A DNA stretch of 64,000 nt, taken from positions 62,001 through 126,000 of the forward strand of contig JAODTK010005054.1 of the NCBI GenBank assembly GCA_026419785.1. Direction: 5' to 3'. The position numbers were made by a program, and so were the translations under genes. The notes below the pieces were generated by a model that was not told the origin of the DNA, did no database searches, and saw only the letters and a program-made list of their open reading frames with translations. This DNA is from Sclerodactyla briareus (Eukaryota; Echinodermata; Holothuroidea; Dendrochirotida; Sclerodactylidae). Below, one piece after another: positions 60,301 through 64,000 of this stretch. Each line of letters opens with the position of its first letter. Position 1 is the first letter of the stretch.

Positions 60301-62400
60301 ATCAAATTGCACGTTAGGTTGAGTGAAGGCTACTCATGAAGATAAAGTCCATACTCTGCATGTTAACATACGGCTACTGAGTTAAGTAGTATACAATATT
60401 TGTTAGGATTAGCCTATAGACACAGTCTTCATATACTGCACTGTCACTGTTAGCGATGTGTCAGTAAATATCGATCAAGGGATATAGCCTCCTCTACATA
60501 CAAACATTTCATAATGCAGTTTGACATGCCTCATCGACTTTCATTTACTTATTGGTTACTTTATTATAATAAATCCTACCTCAGCACTTGGCCCCGAAGG
60601 ATCAATTGGTTCAATCAAATCCCGAAGTTGTTCAATTCATGCGCTATTACTTAGCCTTACAGCTCGTAGGCTAGAAAGAACGATGTTAACACAGAAAAAC
60701 GCCGTGTAGACAAGAGAACAGACAGCTGAGAGTTAGAAAAAAGTAGTTACGAAAGTGCTATAATATTATGGTGACAGATCAAGGCAAACAACGCTATTGC
60801 GTTGTGCATTCTGCAATTATACTGAAAGATCAATATAGTACTAAATCCAAAGAGCAAAACAGAAATATTCATTACCAGATAAGAGAGACAAAGATTAAAA
60901 TCACAGGCAAAACAGCTTTCATTTCTTCTTCGGTTCTTCTTCGGCAGTAGTGAATTTCAATGATCCCACCTCTCTACTAGTAATATATTCTCCTCCGCTA
61001 TCGTAGCAATGTTCCATACACGTGGGGGAAATAGCACAGCGTCGATAATGTGTCAGTAAGCTTGTATTACCGAGGGTTTGTTGCATGCAAGCAACGCGGA
61101 TACTTTGGCGGTGGCGCCAGACATGTTGCATTTGTCCATCTCAGTTGCTGTTGTACCGCCTGCTCGCGTAATTCTATCATCAGCCGTTTCGCGCCTCGCG
61201 TGAGTTAATAACGAAACGGAGATAAAGGGGGAGAGAGGACAGAACGAGTCGAGCTAATCTATAACGGAATGGTGACAATACGGCAATATTGAGGTCAGGA
61301 AATAAAGGGACAAGCCAACAATAAATTGAACTAAATAACACAGATAAAAGCTCCAGAGGCCGGCAAAAAGCATAGTCCAGAGTACTGGCATGCCCTGGTA
61401 CTGGTAGATATATTGACGTCATTTAGCTAGAGAAATATATGGGCAAAACGACAGATTCGAAACAAATATTTCAAATGGAATGAGGAAACCGGTTTACTAG
61501 TGATATATTGTTTTTATTCCTTACTTGTGAGACCGAGGACTCACCCAGGCTGCTCGGTATCGGACTCGATGACCAACAGTACACGTTCATGAAATGTCAA
61601 TCATAACGCGGCAGTATAAGGCGGTTCCTTTGTAGCAGGAAATTGTCAATATATGATAAAGACTTTTATTGACTGCAATACATCAGTACTGTATCGTGTC
61701 CAATCATAATTTACGGGCTATTTTATATACACAGCGGACAAGTTTCATCACAATGCACAAACGAAATGTCGGAAGACACGGGGATCCTGCACATACTCTT
61801 GTCGGTCATAAATTATATGCAAGACATTCTTTGGTGCGGCAGTTGAGAATTGATGTGTATTTCGTCTTGTTGTGTAATTGATTCTAGCAGACGAACTCCC
61901 GATAGAATCTCGTCATAGGCATCGTGATACACACTGTGCGAGGTGAATCCCAGGGTGGGTAATCTTCGAACAATAGAGAATCAGTAACATCGGTATTTCA
62001 ATAGGTGTCATATCCGAATTCCATACCAGCTGATATTATTCATGGATAATTAGATGAGATCTTCTATTTCAGTTCTTATATACATATTTTCACCTTCTAA
62101 AGCAACGTTGATATAGTGGAAGCGCAGCCTTTTTGGGTGAAATTTCGAATGCCAACGATTTTCACAGTTTTCGAGAAATCTGGAATGGAAGATTGGAATG
62201 AATATATGGATCCCCAAAATCGTGATTTTTCCCATTCGTGCAATAAAATAGTCTGGTTACAGTATTTGATTTACAGAACACTGGCTCAATATGATCTTTT
62301 CCCTGGCTTCATTGGGTAGAATCACATTTATGCAATTTAATTCGTACAACTTCATTTTATACGCAGATGCAAATTCAAAGGAGGGGCGCAATAAATGAAT

Positions 62401-63288
62401 GATGAATGAATAGATGAATAATTAGATGAATGAATAGATGAATAATTAGATGAATGAATAGATGAATAATTAGATGAATGAATAGATGAATAATTAGATG
62501 AATGAATAGATGAATAATTAGATGAATGAATAGATGAATAATTAGATGAATGAATAGATGAATAATTAGATGAATGAATAGATGAATAATTAGATGAATG
62601 AATAGATGAATAATTAGATGAATGAATAGATGAATAATTAGATGAATGAATAGATGAATAATTAGATGAATGAATAGATGAATAATTAGATGAATGAATA
62701 GATGAATAATTAGATGAATGAATAGATGAATAATTAGATGAATGAATAGATGAATAATTAGATGAATGAATAGATGAATAATTAGATGAATGAATAGATG
62801 AATAATTAGATGAATGAATAGATGAATAATTAGATGAATGAATAGATGAATAATTAGATGAATGAATAGATGAATAATTAGATGAATGAATAGATGAATA
62901 ATTAGATGAATGAATAGATGAATAATTAGATGAATGAATAGATGAATAATTAGATGAATGAATAGATGAATAATTAGATGAATGAATAGATGAATAATTA
63001 GATGAATGAATAGATGAATAATTAGATGAATGAATAGATGAATAATTAGATGAATGAATAGATGAATAATTAGATGAATGAATAGATGAATAATTAGATG
63101 AATGAATAGATGAATAATTAGATGAATGAATAGATGAATAATTAGATGAATGAATAGATGAATAATTAGATGAATGAATAGATGAATAATTAGATGAATG
63201 AATAGATGAATAATTAGATGAATGAATAGATGAATAATTAGATGAATGAATAGATGAATAATTAGATGAATGAATAGATGAATAATTA
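62401..63288. repeat. 24-bp satellite, 37 perfect tandem copies
   Basis: A unit starting gatgaatgaatagatg and ending aataatta repeats without visible change over 888 bp (37 x 24). The unit is itself built from gatgaata-like 8-mers. Because 24 is divisible by 3 and the minus strand lacks stops, two minus-strand frames stay open for over 300 codons as (NYSSIHSS)n and (IHLFIHLI)n. These are not considered genes. A short A-rich (AAAT)-type tail follows to 63360. Confidence 0.97.
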
Positions 63289-64000
63289 GAAAAATAATAG
63301 AATAAAGAAGAAAACAAAATAAATTAAATAAATAAAATAAAGAAATAAATAAATAAATATCGTATAAGCTATATATCCCTTCATTTTCATAAATCACCGG
63401 AATCGCTAATTAGAGTGACTACTGTTTTCTATTCCATTCAGGCCGGATTCCCAGATGGATCGAACTCTCGCCAATGAGTATCCCGTTTTATAGAGGTGGA
63501 CTGAAGGTCATCGTTCATTCAAACTCCATTATTATTAGTCTGGAATCTATACATGCATGACGATATCGTGATGATGCAATTTCACTCATTGGATTTCATT
63601 TTCCGATCTTAGTTTGGCGGCATATGCCTGATTGCAAGTCTGGTGATACCCGTCGAATATTTCTAATAGAGGGAACTGCAACCATGGTGCATATCTCCCC
63701 ATATAGTTTTAATATCAATTACATGACTGATCGTTTCGAGAGGAAAGTTCATATGTAGGAGGGGGGTGGGGTGGCCCATTTCATTTCTAGAAACTGAAAA
63801 GAAGGAGTTTATCTCTTCAAGTCTTGTAAGGAACCTAAGCGAGATTGCTTGAGAGAAGGTGCGAAACTCCCTGGATGTCTCTCAAATAATCTGTTATCAC
63901 TACTTGCAAAGATTGTTTAGAAACCCACAGCTTCTTTTCTCGAGTTTTCATTTTGCGAATCATCCGGACTAGCTTGTATCTCACGTTATTTGTGGTGTTA

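Larger units (their letters stand above)
53069..64000. other. Region upstream of the readable receptor exons: no recognised gene
   Basis: Apart from the GT repeat, the 55-kb repeat cluster, the minisatellite and the 24-bp satellite, I see only AT-rich DNA with chance-length frames. The receptor's signal-peptide exon and promoter should lie here or beyond. One weak candidate is a minus-strand ATG at 61391 opening a hydrophobic leader (MPVLWTMLFAGLWSFYLC) that runs into a poor GTGTTA donor. This is unproven. Confidence 0.5.

Noticed and set aside
62352-63397. Two minus-strand open frames of 321 and 340 codons
   Set aside because: Both are translations of the perfect 24-bp satellite, which has no stop in those frames. 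The products are 8-residue repeats, with no gene context.

Overview
This window looks like nuclear DNA from an invertebrate animal. It is AT-rich and intron-dominated, with GT/AG-bounded exons, CR1/L2-like LINE remnants, tRNA-derived SINEs, a MITE, microsatellites and minisatellites. There are no operons, no closely packed ORFs and no ribosome binding sites. The dispersed repeats and a GABA-A-type receptor suggest a bilaterian, perhaps a marine lophotrochozoan, but I cannot place the species.

Only one host gene is recognised with confidence: a Cys-loop ligand-gated chloride channel subunit of the GABA-A alpha/GRD/RDL type, on the minus strand. Seven exons can be read: mature N-terminus (about 53.0 kb), loop A exon (39.3-39.1 kb), Cys-loop exon (38.5-38.4 kb), loop-C exon (36.0-35.9 kb), M1 to start of M2 (35.6-35.4 kb), M2-M3 (34.85-34.68 kb) and M4 plus stop (33.93-33.57 kb). 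The signal-peptide exon and a short exon between the first two were not found. Splice phases agree across most junctions. The Cys-loop exon lacks one base in an A run and the M3 exon has three small frame breaks, so this is either an uncorrected assembly or a decaying gene.

The left half, about 1-33.5 kb, is a large diverged tandem segmental duplication: unit 1 (about 1-15.95 kb) and unit 2 (about 15.95-33.47 kb) share the same order of anchors, with large insertions and deletions. Unit 2 has further internal duplications and carries a frameshifted CR1/L2-like LINE (25-28 kb, minus strand). The left edges of both units resemble the loop A exon and adjoining intron of the receptor. A third, shorter, more diverged unit lies inside the receptor at about 39.3-44.7 kb. 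The duplicated DNA therefore seems to derive from the receptor locus.

The right part (53-64 kb) has no recognised gene. It holds an imperfect repeat cluster (54.9-56.2 kb), a 33/66-bp minisatellite (56.9-57.3 kb) and a 24-bp satellite of 37 uninterrupted copies (62.4-63.3 kb). Most long open frames in the window are chance or repeat-driven.
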